Shown here one piece after another: positions 36,701 through 50,240 of a stretch of 64,000 nt of DNA; within the stretch, counting starts at the first letter, position 1, and each line of letters starts with the position of its first letter. The notes beneath the pieces were generated by a model that did no database searches, was not told the origin of the DNA, and worked only from the letters and a program-made list of their open reading frames with translations. Source of the stretch: Eremophila alpestris peregrina. Its lineage: Eukaryota; Chordata; Aves; Passeriformes; Alaudidae. The position numbers and the translations under genes were made by a program. The DNA is taken from positions 1,899,054 through 1,963,053 of the forward strand of contig WMCF01000009.1 in the NCBI GenBank assembly GCA_009792885.1, given 5' to 3'.

Positions 36701-39310
36701 CTGCCCCTGTCACCACCACTGTCACTGGCATTTTGATGTGTCAATATTGTGTGCTGCAGATGGTTGTCCTTAAGAGACAGTTTCAGTTTTACTCTATGCT
36801 GGATGCAAGCTGCTCCAAGGACATCTTTACGAAATGGCATTTAACTGAAATTGTTCCCAAGTGATGCTCCATCTAGAACAAAACACTTTAAACACTTGCT
36901 TCAAAACTTTTTCAGAGCCTAGGTTTTCCCAAGCTTCCTATTAAAATCTTTACCTGAAAGGGATGAATTGCTTATCCCATGTTCTGGCTGCTAAAGTATA
37001 CAGATCAGTGTTTACATCTCTACTTGCACTGAGTCTGATTTATAATTTAACACTGTTGAGACCATCCTGACAATGTAAACATGGTATATTGATGACCTGC
37101 AAAGAAGTGAAGCTGTCTTATATGCTAAGTGCTTTGGCTCTGTTTATGTTGGAAATGCATTATTAAAGAATGTGTGTGGTCAAGCTATAACATTTCTAGT
37201 ACTGAGGTATCCATTTTACTCTGGGTCATTTCTTTGTTTCTCCTCACATAGTCTCCTAATCCAACAACTGATCAAGTTTCAGCCTTTCACTCCAACTCCT
37301 CCAATTAAGATAGCATGATACACAGTGTGACAGCCTTTTTGGGCTCTATGAGCCGTGTGTGGTGTGCCTTATACTCGACAACTGAATCAGACTAATTCTG
37401 GGAGCAAATACACTATTCAGGCAATGCTGAGCAGCTAGCTCTTAAAGCAGCAATTTACTGTTATTCCAGCCTCCATTAAAAAACCCCTAAAAGTCTGGGT
37501 CATTTATTCTGCATTAAAATCAACATGACAACTGCTTCAGAACATAGTGTCAGTGACACTTGAACTTCTAAGTAGAAATAGTTTGGGGGGGAAATGTAGA
37601 TAGTATCTCATGGCCTGATCATTCACTTCTCTATTCTTGGTCCTGGGTCACTTGTTTTTCTGAGCAGCTGAGACAATCAGTGGGTTCAGTAAGTTAGGGA
37701 GTTTTGTTTGAGTGTGCTCACTCTCATAGCCTGTGTGAAAACTGTCAGTTTTTGGCCACTAAACATACATTGGGGATCTTCTAAAAAACCTCTTTCCTTT
37801 TATCTTCCTCAGAAGGCATCCTATCCTAGATGCTCAGGGAAAAGGAGATACTAAGATATTAGCACTAAAAGCTATGCACTGAATGTCAGTAACCTGAAAG
37901 ACTTTGGCAGCATTATGCAATAACTAGGTTGTTGGAGGAGAGCTCTTCATCCTGCCTTGGAAATCTCATGTAATGAACCATCCTGCAAAACAAGCAGGAC
38001 ACACTTTCCTTTCTGGATATGCACAAAGCACCCCATTTGACCTCTCTCTCCACTATGAGGTTTCTGCAATGCCAGTGTGTTGGTGAAAACATGAGGAAGC
38101 TTTATCCTGCAAGTATTTCTAAGTGAGCCTTCCAGATGTTTCATCATCAGCTGAAACAACCAATCCTTGTTTTTCTGAAGAGACTCACCAGCTGACTGAA
38201 AGAGTCATGTGAAGAGGGAATGGGTGTCCTCCCCTGTGGCTGCTGAGGTTGTCTGTTTCTCATTAGAAACACCAACATGTCCCCATGCTTCAAGAGGTTT
38301 AAAACTGTCCACAGTACCAGTGGTGCATGATGGTCACTACTGTCCTTCATCCAGCATTGTACAATTCAGTGTTTCATTGCACATATACCAAGAGATGTGG
38401 CATCAGGAGTGCCCAGCTATGTGAAGGCAGAGCTGTCTGGTTTTTTTGCCCAGCTCCAGTGTTGCAGGTGGTCCATTTTCATCAGTCATACACCAGACAG
38501 GCCCCAGTTATCAGCTCCGAAGCACAATTAAAAGAGTACATTAAGCATAATTCAAAACTTTATTTTTTAAAAGAAGTGTGCACCTTTGCAATACTCTTTG
38601 ATATAAGTAAGATTACAAGGAGCTGAATGCTCATTGTCAGTTTTGCCAGCAATAATAGAAAGGTAGGCATTTAATGCAAGCAGTAAACATATTAAATTCT
38701 TATGAGAGAAAGACAACAAACCAACAGTGAACTAACCTCACTAGCATATACCCAGATTCCAGCTGCCTAAATCAGTCGCAACCTATTCAGCATTGGGGGT
38801 GTCTTTTTGGCGAGGTTGCAATATAACCATGTCCTGGTTTTGTTGTTGTTTACTCTGTGTGACATCTATTGACTCAAATGAGCCATTTTTTATTCCTTTG
38901 TAGACACGAGAGTGAATTTAGCCCAGTATGTTATCACAGAGCTCCTCACAGACAGTGCTGACAAATAGCTGTGTGGACAACCCATTCAGGCTGTAGGATT
39001 ATCCATCAGCAATGACAGTAGCTGGCAAACCAGTGCTGTTTATATCAATTTGTTATTTTCTAGGAAGTTACCCAGCTTCATTATTATTGGGGGAGATAAA
39101 ACTAAGATGAGAGGCCAAGACCCTCATTTGGTTCTTAATGTACTCCCATTGCTTTGATGTATTACAGAGAACAAAATTGACCGATGTGGTAGCTCATTAC
39201 ACAGGGAAAACACACACTAAAATAACATATTTTCTTTTCCACAATTCTGTGACAACCAACGTTGCCTACAAAGGATTCAGGGGCAGTTATTTAACATACA
39301 TCTTGTTTCT
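33781..39310. other. Non-coding sequence, no gene recognised
   Basis: Over five kilobases of AT-rich sequence with short frames only. GGCTGGAAAAGATCATCA near 34928 faintly resembles antisense CR1 but lacks the flanking motifs. A short TTCTTTAGA duplication lies near 35246. No gene, RNA or clear transposon is seen. Confidence 0.55.
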
Positions 39311-39311
39311 G

Positions 39312-39350
39312 AAAAAAAAAAAAAAAGAAAAAAAAAAAAAGAAAAAAAAA
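39312..39350. repeat. A-rich tract
   Basis: Runs of 9-15 adenines interrupted by single G residues, about 39 bp. No retroposon body is recognised next to it. Confidence 0.85.
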
Positions 39351-39586
39351 GGGGTTTGTGAGGTGCCCTAGACTTTAGGTGCAGAAAATTCTGTAAGATA
39401 GTGTGTCTTAAATAACAAGTATACAATGCTTGCAAGCCAAAGCATTTCACTGATTTTTGCACAGTGTTGTGCAGTACTGCTGTCACAGCACTTCTCCTGG
39501 ACATTCTTTCTGGCTCTCTGTGATACTTGAGAAACAAATCCTTCCCATCTCTTGCACAGTAGGTGGAAACCATAATTGCTTCACCA

Positions 39587-39720
39587 GAGATGGGGAACAT
39601 GAGTCACTGAGAGGCTAACTGACTTTCCTGGGGACCCATGAGACCAAAAGCAGTATCTGGAAAACCCAGGACTAAAAGATTGAATGCAGATTCTGACCTG
39701 AGTTACACTCTGGCTTAAGG
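39587..39720 (-). mobile_element. MIR-like SINE relic
   Basis: Reading the plus strand, GATGGGGAACATGAGTCACT, then GAGAGGCTAACTGACTTTCC, then AACCCAGGACT and CAGATTCTGACC follow the reverse complement of the MIR consensus (GATGGGGAAACTGAGGCACA, GAGAGGTTAAGTGACTTGCC, ACCCAGG). The order and spacing agree over about 110 bp, with the divergence expected of an ancient amniote SINE. The exact family was not checked; an L2-type 3' end is a possible alternative. Confidence 0.6.
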
Positions 39721-42089
39721 GGGGGTGTAATTTATTTGTCATTAGTATTTCTTATCACTCACATGGTAGTTGCTAGGCAAAAAAAGGCTACTACCACTGT
39801 GACAGGATTTGGAGCCCAAGCAGGCAAGGGAGGGTAGGGAGGCAAGACAGGCAGGATGTCTGGGGGATGTTCAGAGGACTGCAGTTACTCACAGTGCCTA
39901 TGGCAGTACTGCACAAAGCTCCATTCTTGGGCTCTTTGCACTGTACATAAAATTATAATTATATTACATTAAAAAAGGCCCCAAGAAATTAAAACTAAAG
40001 TTGAAAGGAAGTAAAGCTAAATCTGTCTTAGCTTATTTTGGATTTATCCCTCAAAAGCAATGTTGTATCCCTCAAATGCACCTCTTTTTGGACTACTGGT
40101 ATTGCTCTTTTTCAGCCATGATGGGTGACAGATAAATAAGCAAACCTGGAATTTGATTCCCTGGGAGTTTCCTAGGATATCTGTGGGCTCATCTTTTCCC
40201 TGTATTGCCTCAGAAGTAAGGGCTCTTCCTTTTTTTCCTGTGTTGGAATATAGAACTTGGAGTCCTTGCAGGTGAGATTCATCTTATCCACCTTTAAACT
40301 TGGAGAGAACTGTGACAACATTTAGACCTGTAGTCTATGATTCTCCTGTCCTGCTTCAAATGTCTGCTTGCATTTATCCTGATTAATCCAAGCCCATCTG
40401 ATTTTATCTGTACTCAAACCCAGACTGTTACTTGTCTCACCACTTGGGGGTAAGGCCCAGAATTCAATTTCACTGGTGTCATAAATAATGCCATATCATC
40501 ACTAATGACCAGAAATTTAGAGAGCTTTGAGTTTGTCTCTGATCCCAAAGTCACTCTCCCTGACAAAGTCCCACAATTTTTGATTCACTACTGTCTCAAA
40601 TGAGGAGAGCTACCCATTAAATCACACATATTACTCCCTCATGGCATGGATGTTTCTCAAACCCTTATGTTCATGCTGGGACTCTCTCAGTACCTGCTTA
40701 TTTGTAAGAGATGAGGGGCTCAGAGTGCAAGGTGAGACAGCAGAAAACATGCACAGGTGCTGCTTTTTCTCTCAGCTGTAATTAGGCAGATCTCCTAATG
40801 TGAGGACAGAATCATCCTCCAAGCTGTAAAATATTTTTCTTTCATTACCTGTCACCCTCTGACTTTTAGTTAAAGAGATGCTCCTTTTCCTGGAACATGC
40901 ACATAGTTAGGATCAATATCATAATCCTATCTGACAGCTGAAAACTTCTTTGTGTTGATTAGGTTTTGGCAGCTGAACAGAGCTGTTACTGTGCTCTCTT
41001 TTAATACTGACTAAGCGATGGGCTTGACAAGAAGTAAAAAAAAAAAGAAAATAAAATTCTTTTAAAAACAAAACCCAATTAGCCCTTTTGTTACTCCAGT
41101 GAAGTGGAACAGAGACTTCAGCTGCTGGTGGTGGTACAGGCAGAAACCTGCTCCCAGTCCCCTGCCACGCTCCAAGGACAGATGGATGGATGGTAACGGC
41201 TGGCTAAAGATGTCTTCATCTGCTCTGTTCAGAAGGAAAGCAAGGATTTGGCACCAGCTTTTAAAGAAAATAGAAGATGCAAAATTCACCAAACTTTATT
41301 GGTTCGAATCTGTAATAATGATAGTTTAATGGCAGGAAAGAGGCAGATAATTAGAAGTGAGTAGCTCTGATTGCCCTTGTACACTGCTCCAGATAGCTTC
41401 TCAACACTCCTGAATCCTTGTTTGCTTTGTCTGAAGCTGAAATCCCACAAGGTCTGGATGTTACCAGCTGTCTAGCTAACTAACTGCCAGCACTTTCCCT
41501 GAATACAAGCTATCAGCTTCCACAACATCAGCCTCCTCCCCTGAGCTCTCCCTCACTGTCTCTCTCCCTGTGTGATTGCTTTTATCTATTGCTTGCAGGA
41601 GCTTCTTCTAATCATATTGCTTCTTGCCTCTGAGGGTCAAACACGAGACCACTGCTACCTACACAAATGGGGAAAACTGTCACCTTCACTACACTGATAA
41701 GCGTTTGGCAGGCAGGACACTGTGAAGTAGAAGAGCAAACAGGCAGCAATCTGCAAACACCATAAATATGTTACGATCTCAGCAGGAAGATGGGCACTAT
41801 ATGTACCAAGAGGCCTTTGTTTAATGAGCTGTCAGAAAGCAGGCATGAAATTATGTTTGAAAACATGTGCAAGCCGCAGAAACAGAGCTGGGGCACTAAA
41901 AAACCTCTTTGACTTTTCTGCGGATGTTTGGAATGTCTTATCAGTTTGAGAACTGTCATGCGATGAGAGCTATCATTAGCAAGGTAATAGCATTTGAAAG
42001 CTACTGATTTTTCTCTCTAAGCTCCATTTTGTGACCTAAATGAGTGAGAGGAGAAACTTAGTGCTGCCTTTCTGCTGATTGTTTTTCCC
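39721..42089. other. Non-coding sequence, no gene recognised
   Basis: AT-rich sequence. A purine-rich GGCAAG/GGGAGG stretch lies around 39817-39853 and a (GATG)3 at about 41178. No exon or further transposon is recognised. Confidence 0.55.
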
Positions 42090-42480
42090 CTGAAAACACA
42101 GCCAGAAACCCCAAAGTGAGAATACCGGTCGGAGATAAATCCAAAGCATTGTAAATTGTAAAGGACTGACCGTGGAAGTCAAAAATATTGTTGCTAATCC
42201 TTTGGAGATGGAGTTCATATTACTCTAATGCACCTCCTGCCACTCATTTGTTTCAATGACACACACAAAAAGCATCTCAGGGCAGGTGACTGTTATGTGT
42301 GACAGTTGGATAAGGGCTGCCAGGGGTCAGGGCAACAGTCTTCGATTCTCAGGTAGTCAGCAGCGGTAAAACTGCGAAAAATATGATTGCTGAAGTATAT
42401 TAACAGTGTTAGGGTCACTTTGCATAGCTGTAATAGGGTGTGCACAAAATAGAGCTTCCATTGCTGTTAAATCATGCAGA
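42090..42480. other. Candidate conserved non-coding element
   Basis: Repeat-free sequence with isolated CpGs (ACCGGTCGG, GACCGTGG, TTCGATT, AGCGGT, TGCGAAA) and evenly mixed composition, ending near a TTTGCATAG octamer-like motif. The texture resembles vertebrate enhancers; untested. Confidence 0.3.
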
Positions 42481-45400
42481 ACAAGTTGTTAAGGATTTAA
42501 AACAAATCCTCAAATATCCTTCAGGATCACAAAGTTCTTTATTTCTAAGATAAATTGAATGGTTTTGTTCATGCTCAACATCTGTGTTTTCTTTGCTTTT
42601 AAGAAAACATTTTGCTGATTCTTTGGCTGTTTGGGCATTTGTGGTCCACCCCAGAGCTGAAAGAAGACTGTTAATGCTGAACTGAATCCATGTCAGTCAG
42701 GCATTAATTTGCAAAAATGGCTTCTCCTTCTTTCATTTTTTTTCTTATTAAAGATGGAGATCAAAATTCAAAGCTTCTAGGCTGAAGCAAATGGAACCCA
42801 GATCCAAACTGCCCTGTTGTTTATAAACTCTAAACAAATTAGGTTTTGAGAGGGGGAAAAAACCCAGAGAACCAAACAAAATAATGAAAGACGATCACAT
42901 TTATGGGTGCTATCATTTTTTGTCACAACACAAACCAGTCAGATCACCAGCAGTATTGTTTTACTGAGGGGATAAAAATGCATGAATACAAAGAGAAGAA
43001 ATGCTTGAAAAAATGATATTTTTGGAAGCTTTGCGAAGGAAAATGTGATGTACAAGTGAAAAAATATTTTGCAAAATGATTTACTCTCTTTGGATTTTGC
43101 CAGTTAATTAACTAAAACTGAAAAAAATCAGGTGTTGGTCAACAGGCAAGCAATTAAGTGTTTCTGTCATGAAGTGCCTCTCGGTGTCATAACATTTGTA
43201 CTTTGGTGAGCTCATTCATTGTATGTTGGCTGTGTTTATCTATCTATCTATCTATCTATCTATCTGTCTATCTAACTATCTATCTATCATCTTCTATCCC
43301 ATGATCTGCCTCAACCTCCCCATTGCACCGCAGAAGATGCAGCCTAGCAGGGAACCATATTCTTAAAGAATAGTACAGCTGTATCCACCCTGCACTTCAC
43401 CTATCACAGCCCTGAGTGTTTCCAGACAGGACAATTCCAGCCATAAATTTCCAGGTTTGGATGTTTCCCTTAACAGTCAGATATTTCCACGGGGAAATGT
43501 TTAATCTTTTCCAAGCAGTGTTTTCAATGTTAATGCTTTTTGCCAGTGTAAAGCAGATGAGGACAATAGAAACAACAGATAAACCTTCCTTCTTCTGCTT
43601 TCTATTAGGACAAGTTTTTCAAAGTTTTTTCATTTCACCACTGCTAGTATGCTTCAGTACATAAGTCTACTAAAGAAGTGTTTGATTCTACCAAGAGCAT
43701 AAAAGCACGGATACTATGGAAACCAAAAACATCCTGTTAATTCATACAAGCAACTATTTTGTCTGACTTGGTACAGATCATGTACGACACACAGGAAATC
43801 CTTTGGTACCATGACCTTCTTGGTATTACAAGCTTTCGTAAAAGACCACACCATTTCTTTCCTTCTCCTGAGAGAGTGTCTGGCTTCCAAAGAGATTACA
43901 TGCTATTTGAATCAGAGTTAGGAGCTGAACTGCAAGGAAATAAAATACCAACTCTTAGGATCAAAGGAAAACTGAAGACCTTTCCATTGTGCAATTTTTG
44001 AAACTGAAACATTTCATAAGGTGTTCTTTTTGCACTTTTGACAAGAGGACTGTCATTCACAAAGCAGTGTTTACTCTTCCTGTGATGCTGTTGCAGACAG
44101 GAGCATGATTTAAGCCAGAAAGAAAACGTAGGTACTGAACTTAAGTGTTCAGTTCTTACACAGGATTAAAAGTGCTCATCTTTAGCTTAACTTGCTCTTA
44201 ATGGAATATTGCTTGAGAACTGGATTTAGGGAAAGGATGTTGCCCTACTGGAATATTAATGAGAAATAGCCTAAAAGACCTAATGCAAATTATGAAGACC
44301 AATACTTCAGTGAAAGGCTTGTGTAGCTCAGCCTGTGGTATTTCTCCAAAACAAGACTGAGAAGTGATTTCATTATCTCCAATAGGGAGTAAACAACTGA
44401 TTTACAAACAAACAAACAGAAACAAAAAACAGGGGGCTGATATCAGGAAAAACTATAACAGGAAACTTGCTGGAAACAGAACAGAAGACAAAGAGATTCA
44501 GAGGAGAAGCACAAGGATTTGCTGAGGTCCTTGATGCTGAGGCAGCACTTCTGCAGGGCATCCATGCCATCCATTTGTCTCCTCAGCGATGATCATAGCC
44601 TCTGAGTAACAGAGTAACTACTGCCTCTTCAGAAATCTTCCCACTTTCCAGCAAGCTTGTGCAGAGAGTGTTTTAACAAGCTGAACCTCATCTGATGGAT
44701 TATACATCCTGAATACTTGGAGATAACCCATTGTTGGGCAAGTCAAAGAAGCAGTTGAGTGGTATATCTGAAACCACATGCACTTAGAATTGTTCCATTT
44801 CCTTACTATACAGCAGACCAGTGTCACCATGTTTCTATCATCATGGTCCCTACTCAGCTTTCACAATCCAGGAGACAACAAGAGGAGACAAACTGGCACC
44901 CTTGAGCTTCTATTTGGGTAAAAAGGCAGGTAACCCAAGCATCAGGGTTGCTTGGGCTTCTTCATTCAGGAAAAAGGTTACTTGGAATGATCCCATCTCC
45001 CTCGCAAGCTGGCCAAGGGGTTGCACAACCTGAAGATTGCCCAAGCTTCCTGCAGTCATAGCTCTGCAACTGGTTCACTTCCACCCCACACCAGGGGACC
45101 ACTCCGAGTGCTTGCCATGCTTCAGTCATGCAGAGTGGGAGCAAGAAGTTTAGCCATGTGCAAAAGAGGAAAACTGATAAAAATATCAGGAATTTTAGGG
45201 ATTGTACATCACACGGCACGGCAAATACTAACAGTTGCATTTAGAGCTATTTTGTGTGCCACAAACTGGTCTGTGACTTCACACGAATGGTGAAATAGGA
45301 CCATTTTAGTTTAGTCGCTAACTTGTTCCACCAGAAAAGAGCACACAGCAAAGGGCTTCAGTCTGTGGAAAAAACACACGTTCCCATGGAGGCACAGAGC

Positions 45401-45999
45401 TGTACTCTAAGGCTTGAAATCCCACTTAAGCCTATTTGCTTAGTCAGTGGAAAGGTAGGCACCTTTGAAGGCCTCTGAAGAGCAATTCAAGTGCCTGAGA
45501 AATATGCTGAGCAGGGAGCCGAGGGCACGGGGACCTCAGCTGAAGAAGCTTGGTGTGAGGTATTAACCACCTCAGCTGGAGCAGGGCCAGGCTTCCCCTG
45601 CAGCCACTCTCAGCAAGGCAGGGCACGGCTCTGCAGAGCTGGCAGTGCAGTAGGAACAGCCGCCGGGAGCCTCAGACAGCAGGAACCACACATTTTCCCC
45701 ATCCTGCTTTGACAGAATTGGCCAGGGTTGGAGGCATCTTTCATTTCCCAGTTCTGTTTTTGCTGTAGAAGACACAGCTTCTTTCTATTTTTCAAGACTG
45801 GCTGATCCCAGCATGCTCCAAATCCATAAAGGAAAATAGGAAATGATTTTCTTAGTCCCTGAATTGACCCCTGGGTCTGACGATCCTGCTAGGCTCGGCA
45901 GTTTCTCTGCTGGCTTGAGGAGCACATGTTTATGCACCTGGGATCATGCAGCTTGAATTATTCTTTTAAACATTTTCATAGAGAGTGGCAGTGTAACAG
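42481..45999. other. Non-coding sequence, no gene recognised
   Basis: AT-rich sequence around the (TATC)n repeat at 43237-43288, becoming moderately GC-rich at 45480-45700. ATGCAAAT occurs near 44284. The GC-rich part carries overlapping short frames on both strands without recognisable protein content. Confidence 0.55.
43237..43288. repeat. (TATC)n microsatellite
   Basis: About 13 tetranucleotide units over 52 bp, with interruptions TGTC and AACT near 43265-43277. It is the reverse-complement class of the GATA repeat at 7346. Confidence 0.93.
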
Positions 46000-46560
46000 A
46001 AATCACTAAACAAAATGTACATTGTGTGTGACAGTTAGCAATGGGCCGGTTCACAGATTGTTAAGGGCTATTGAAAGTCACGCTTATGTTTTTCTTCTTT
46101 AACATTTTTCAAGGACAATTTGATTGCATTTCCCAGAAAGGTTAATATAAACAATCTGCTCCCCTCATTTTTATGAGAAGCATTTAAAAGTAAAACGTCC
46201 TGCTGTTATTTCACTATTGCCTGTGTTATTGATGGCTGAGGATTCCCAAATAGGTTCTGAATTTTTGCAGCTTTGCACATTTCTGGGAGAATTGCTCAAA
46301 AGTCCACTATCTCATTCCCCATCCCGCAGCATTGAGAAAGAACACATTTCTTCAACATTTGTTTGAACACAGTAGGGCACGATTCATTGCCTGAACTTTA
46401 GCCATGTGAAGGGTAGTGTCACCTCTGAACTCTTTATTTAAATGATTTTACAGCGACGAGAGGGGCAGAGAAACAACCCATCTCTCATAGGTGCCCATTT
46501 TTGGCATAAGATAATAGCCCTTTGGAAGTGCCTCTCGTTCCCCACTGAAAATAAAGCCAG
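46000..46560. other. Candidate conserved non-coding element
   Basis: A long repeat-free block with isolated CpGs (GGGCCGGTTC, GTCACGC, AAACGTCC, CAGCGACGAG) and many short developmental-type motifs. Among the blocks of this kind in the window it is the longest and the most uniform. Conservation could not be tested. Confidence 0.33.
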
Positions 46561-48047
46561 TCAAAGGAACTCAGACTGAGCCATCCCTGTCCTGTTCTGG
46601 TTTGTTCCCTGGCAAATCATGTGGGCAGGACAGCCTCTGGTGTCACCATCTCCCACAGGACCAGCTGGCTCCAATGCTTACTTGTGTAATCCACATTTAG
46701 TTAATAAAAACAAAAAAAGTTAGACATATTTCCTTCGAAAAGTAATTTCTGAACACTAGTCAAGACTATTCTTGGGCCAAATATACAAGTCTGTAGTAAG
46801 TATAGATCCACAAATTTTTCATATCTTTGGTATGTCTGGTTGACATTTCAGGTTACTACTGATATTCAGTTAATTTGGATGCTTTGAGCAGCAGCTCGGA
46901 CTAGATTAACTCTGGAGGTCAGTAAGATTTTCAGATAATCAAATTACATTGTAACATACTATGTACCCATCAGCCATTCAACACAACCCATCTGGGTGCC
47001 CAGTTGGATGTTCTATTGGATTTTCTACATTTCATTTCATGTGCTTTTTTCATGTACAACTTGGAAAATAGAGCTAAAATAGATAAAAATATTGTCCCTC
47101 CCTAGTCATGTGTAAAGCCTCCCCACTGCTTTCTCACCTGTACAAATAGTATGGACATGTTGGGTTGGACTGCACTGACTGTATTTAGAGAACATGTTCA
47201 ATCTGTGTCCTGGATGCTGACAAAACCAGGGCACTGCTCTCACAGCTAAAACATCTGATACTGAGGACAGTAGCAAAACTACTACTGACCTGGTTTGGGC
47301 TACCCTCTGGGGAATTATTTCTTACAGTGTGTGCAGGAACACATGAGGACACATATGTGGAGGGATTCTTGATCATGTATTTAGAAGTGACCTTTTTTTA
47401 GTAAAGAATAATGCTTGTGAAGCTAAAAAACCCTAGGACTAAAACCCATGCGCCCACTACCACTGAGTTAAAGCAGTGTTTATTACACCTCTTCAAGACA
47501 AAAGGAAAACATAATGAAAATTCGACCCCACAACATCCGGCTAGATAGGCAAGTGGGAACCATAAACACTCCCTGTGCACACTGTGGCTGATGGTGCCAT
47601 GGCCCACAGGCCTGTTGTGACAGGTCCCACTGTGGTGTGACAGAGTGGGTGGCAGCAGGGAGCACCTCATGGGAACGTCTGGGAGCCTGTGAAGGAAACA
47701 GCGGGTTTTGCAGCAAATCTTTATTTCATGGTAGAGCTGCTTTGGATCTTTCCTAAACAGGTCTTATTCCAAAACACATTCTCACCAGTGTTGTAGACAA
47801 ATCTCTGGGCATAAGATGTAAAGCACAGGTGCTGAACCAAGTAAAAAAATATTGAGCCATCTCCTGCATGCCACAACCCACCTGGCAGCTCAGTCTCCCA
47901 GTAGCATTTCTGCAGAGGTTACATGCTCACTGCTGGAGAGAGAGCTTCTGAGCATAGTCCCTGCCTCCAGTCTTCCTGCTGTCCCCTGTTCCAGGCTTCC
48001 CATGGCACCTCCCTCATCCCTCCTCTCTGTAGCTGCCACCTGGGTGG
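46561..48047. other. Non-coding sequence, no gene recognised
   Basis: Mixed sequence with the CR1-like relic at 46882-46925. GC-richer from 47560 to 48040. No exon is recognised. Confidence 0.55.
46882..46925 (+). mobile_element. Possible CR1 relic
   Basis: CTTTGAGCAGCAGCTCGGAC followed by TAGATTAACTCTGGAGGTC resembles the CR1 3' motif TTTGAGCAGGGGGTTGGAC followed by TAGATGATCTCCAGAGGTC. The homologous stretch is short and the expected CCTTCCAAC continuation is lost, so this is tentative. Confidence 0.45.
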
Positions 48048-48082
48048 TAGGAGGAGAAGGAGGAAGAGGAGGAGGAGGAGAA
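48048..48082. repeat. (GGA)n purine-rich repeat
   Basis: GGA and GAA trinucleotides over about 35 bp, all purine on the plus strand after TAG. Confidence 0.85.
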
Positions 48083-48801
48083 GTGCATGGTTTGGGCAGC
48101 AGTGTGATGCCCCATCCTCACAGGCATCCCTCCCCCAGCCCTTCCCAGCTGACTCCTTGCACTCACCCATGGGATATCACAGATCTGATAGCTGCTCTTC
48201 CTCCATGTGTCCCAATATGCACACAAGCCCATACAGAAATATATTTAATACATGTACACATTTGACATATAAGTGTGCTCATGACCTGACTATTTTCTTT
48301 TAGGAGTTCTGAACATATTTTGAGTGTTTTGAGCATCTTTGGTGGCTGTTTTATACAAGACCCAGATTAGCCAAATTTTCCATTAAAACCTTTATAAAAA
48401 GGCAGAAGACATGCTAGGCCAGTCATTCAAGCCCTAAAATTTTCAGAAGTGACTGATGATTTCTGATGCCTCCAACATTTTGATGTGTGGCTTGAGACTC
48501 TTCATACAAATCTAGTTTCCTGAAGAGTGGTGTTGTTGCTCTCTAGTAATTAAAATCCTAGAAGAGCTAAACCCAAAATTAACATTCATTTTCCAAAATA
48601 CAACCCTCAAACATTTATACAGCTAACATATCTAAGATACACACCCAACTCTCCAAGACTTACTCACAAATCATCTGCTTTAAAAGAGCACTCTCCAAGT
48701 ACACTTCACAAAGTTTTCCATTTTGCCCTCCCAGGCAGCCTAGCAACATGGCTGGCAATAAATAATGCTGCAAAGGAAATTCTGTGTCAACTAGGAGGGT
48801 C

Positions 48802-48817
48802 AAAAAAAAAAAAAAAA
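48802..48817. repeat. Poly(A) tract, 16 A
   Basis: Uninterrupted run of 16 adenines; a second shorter A10 run follows at about 48837. Confidence 0.88.
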
Positions 48818-49107
48818 CCTACAGAAGAAAATGTACAAAAAAAAAAGAAGTGTAATTTATTTCCCCTTAGCATCTGCTTTTATCTGTATCCTTTTGAGAA
48901 CAAATTAACAAGTCCTGCCTATCTCCATATGTTTCTTTCTGTGGAACATCATGGCTCTGGAGGTACACGTTCGTTCAGTCGGCAGTAACAAGCACGTATG
49001 TTTGTTATGCACTGGAGAATGTGACCATTATATGTTGATGATACTTTTATAATATGATAAATCACTGCAAGAAAAAAAGAAATGTTTTATAAGCCAGAAG
49101 GAGCAGG

Positions 49108-49150
49108 TCTTTTTTTCTTTTTCTTTCTTTTTTCTTTTTTTTTTTCTTCC
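49108..49150. repeat. Pyrimidine (T/C) tract
   Basis: About 43 bp of T runs broken by single C residues. Confidence 0.85.
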
Positions 49151-49353
49151 TACAGAAAGCAGCTCAAATCCCAGTGTTTCATGTATGCTCTTCAGGTCAT
49201 AAAAACAACTGCTTTCAAAATGTAGATGATCCCCATATGCTTAGAAATCACCCTTAAAAGGTCAGTAATTAATTTATTTTGTTTTTTAACAATTATAAAA
49301 TTAAATTTTAGTGTAAAAACCAGGATGAAAGTGATCTTTATTCTGAATAAAGC

Positions 49354-49373
49354 TTTTTTTTTTTTTTTTTTTT
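49354..49373. repeat. Poly(T) tract, 20 T
   Basis: Uninterrupted run of 20 thymines. Confidence 0.9.
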
Positions 49374-50240
49374 CTGGGATATGTGTATAAGGCTGTGTGC
49401 TTAGGTACATATTTATATAAAGGACTTTGCCAGTTCAGCTGTAAATCCACTCAGATCTTTGAACTAAATTCTCAATAAATGTACAGAATGCTAAAATTGG
49501 ATCTGTATTTAAGGTGTAAAAACCAGCATTGGAAAAAGTATTTCACCCTAAATTAATAGCTGTGAACATATATAAAACAAACAAAATTTCCCATGTAGTG
49601 ATTTTTTTCTAAACATAGCTTTCCTTTAAGTTTCAGATCTAATACTGATATAATTTCTATATTAAGAGAGCAAAATATTAACAATATGCCTAACCAGTAT
49701 TTTTGATTCTGTTCAGTTGTCTTAAGTCAAGATCAAAGTATTGTGGAAACATGGCCAAGAATTACTCTTATGGCAGAAAAAAATACATATCTGTATTTTA
49801 AAATGTGGATTATATATGCCAGAATCAAAGCTCAGAATAGCTGAAAAAATGAATGGGTTTGTATGGACTTACTTCAGTTTGGCATCTGCATGTGAACAGA
49901 AAGTGTTGGGGCCAGAGGGAGATCTTTTACACCAGAGACAATTGCAGAGATTAAATTTTCCTGCTTGCAATGGGGGGCTTTAATAATCTCAGACCCACAT
50001 TTATAGTGTTTTGTTGACAATCTTCTCTGGTACTTTTATGCACTTAGCATATTTCTGTAAAACTATTAACATATGAAATTCATATACAGAAAGAGTGCCA
50101 ATCCAAATTAAGCAGAACACACTATTAGGTAAAAGAAACCTAGGAGATGGCTTAAAAAATCATAAAACTGCCCCATAAATAATTATCCATTTCTTTCATT
50201 TGCCTTCTGATTTCTGGAGCTTAAAAGGACATTTGACTTT

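Noticed and set aside
41300..41312. GGTTCGAATC, T-arm-like string
   Set aside because: No D-arm or paired stems around it; an isolated match.
43237..43288. Tandem repeat considered as a CRISPR-like array
   Set aside because: It is a simple tetranucleotide repeat without spacers; no CRISPR array or bacterial gene occurs in the window.
44318..44350. tRNA-like GTAGCTCAGC
   Set aside because: No matching acceptor, anticodon or T-arm (GGTTCGAATCC) at the right spacing.
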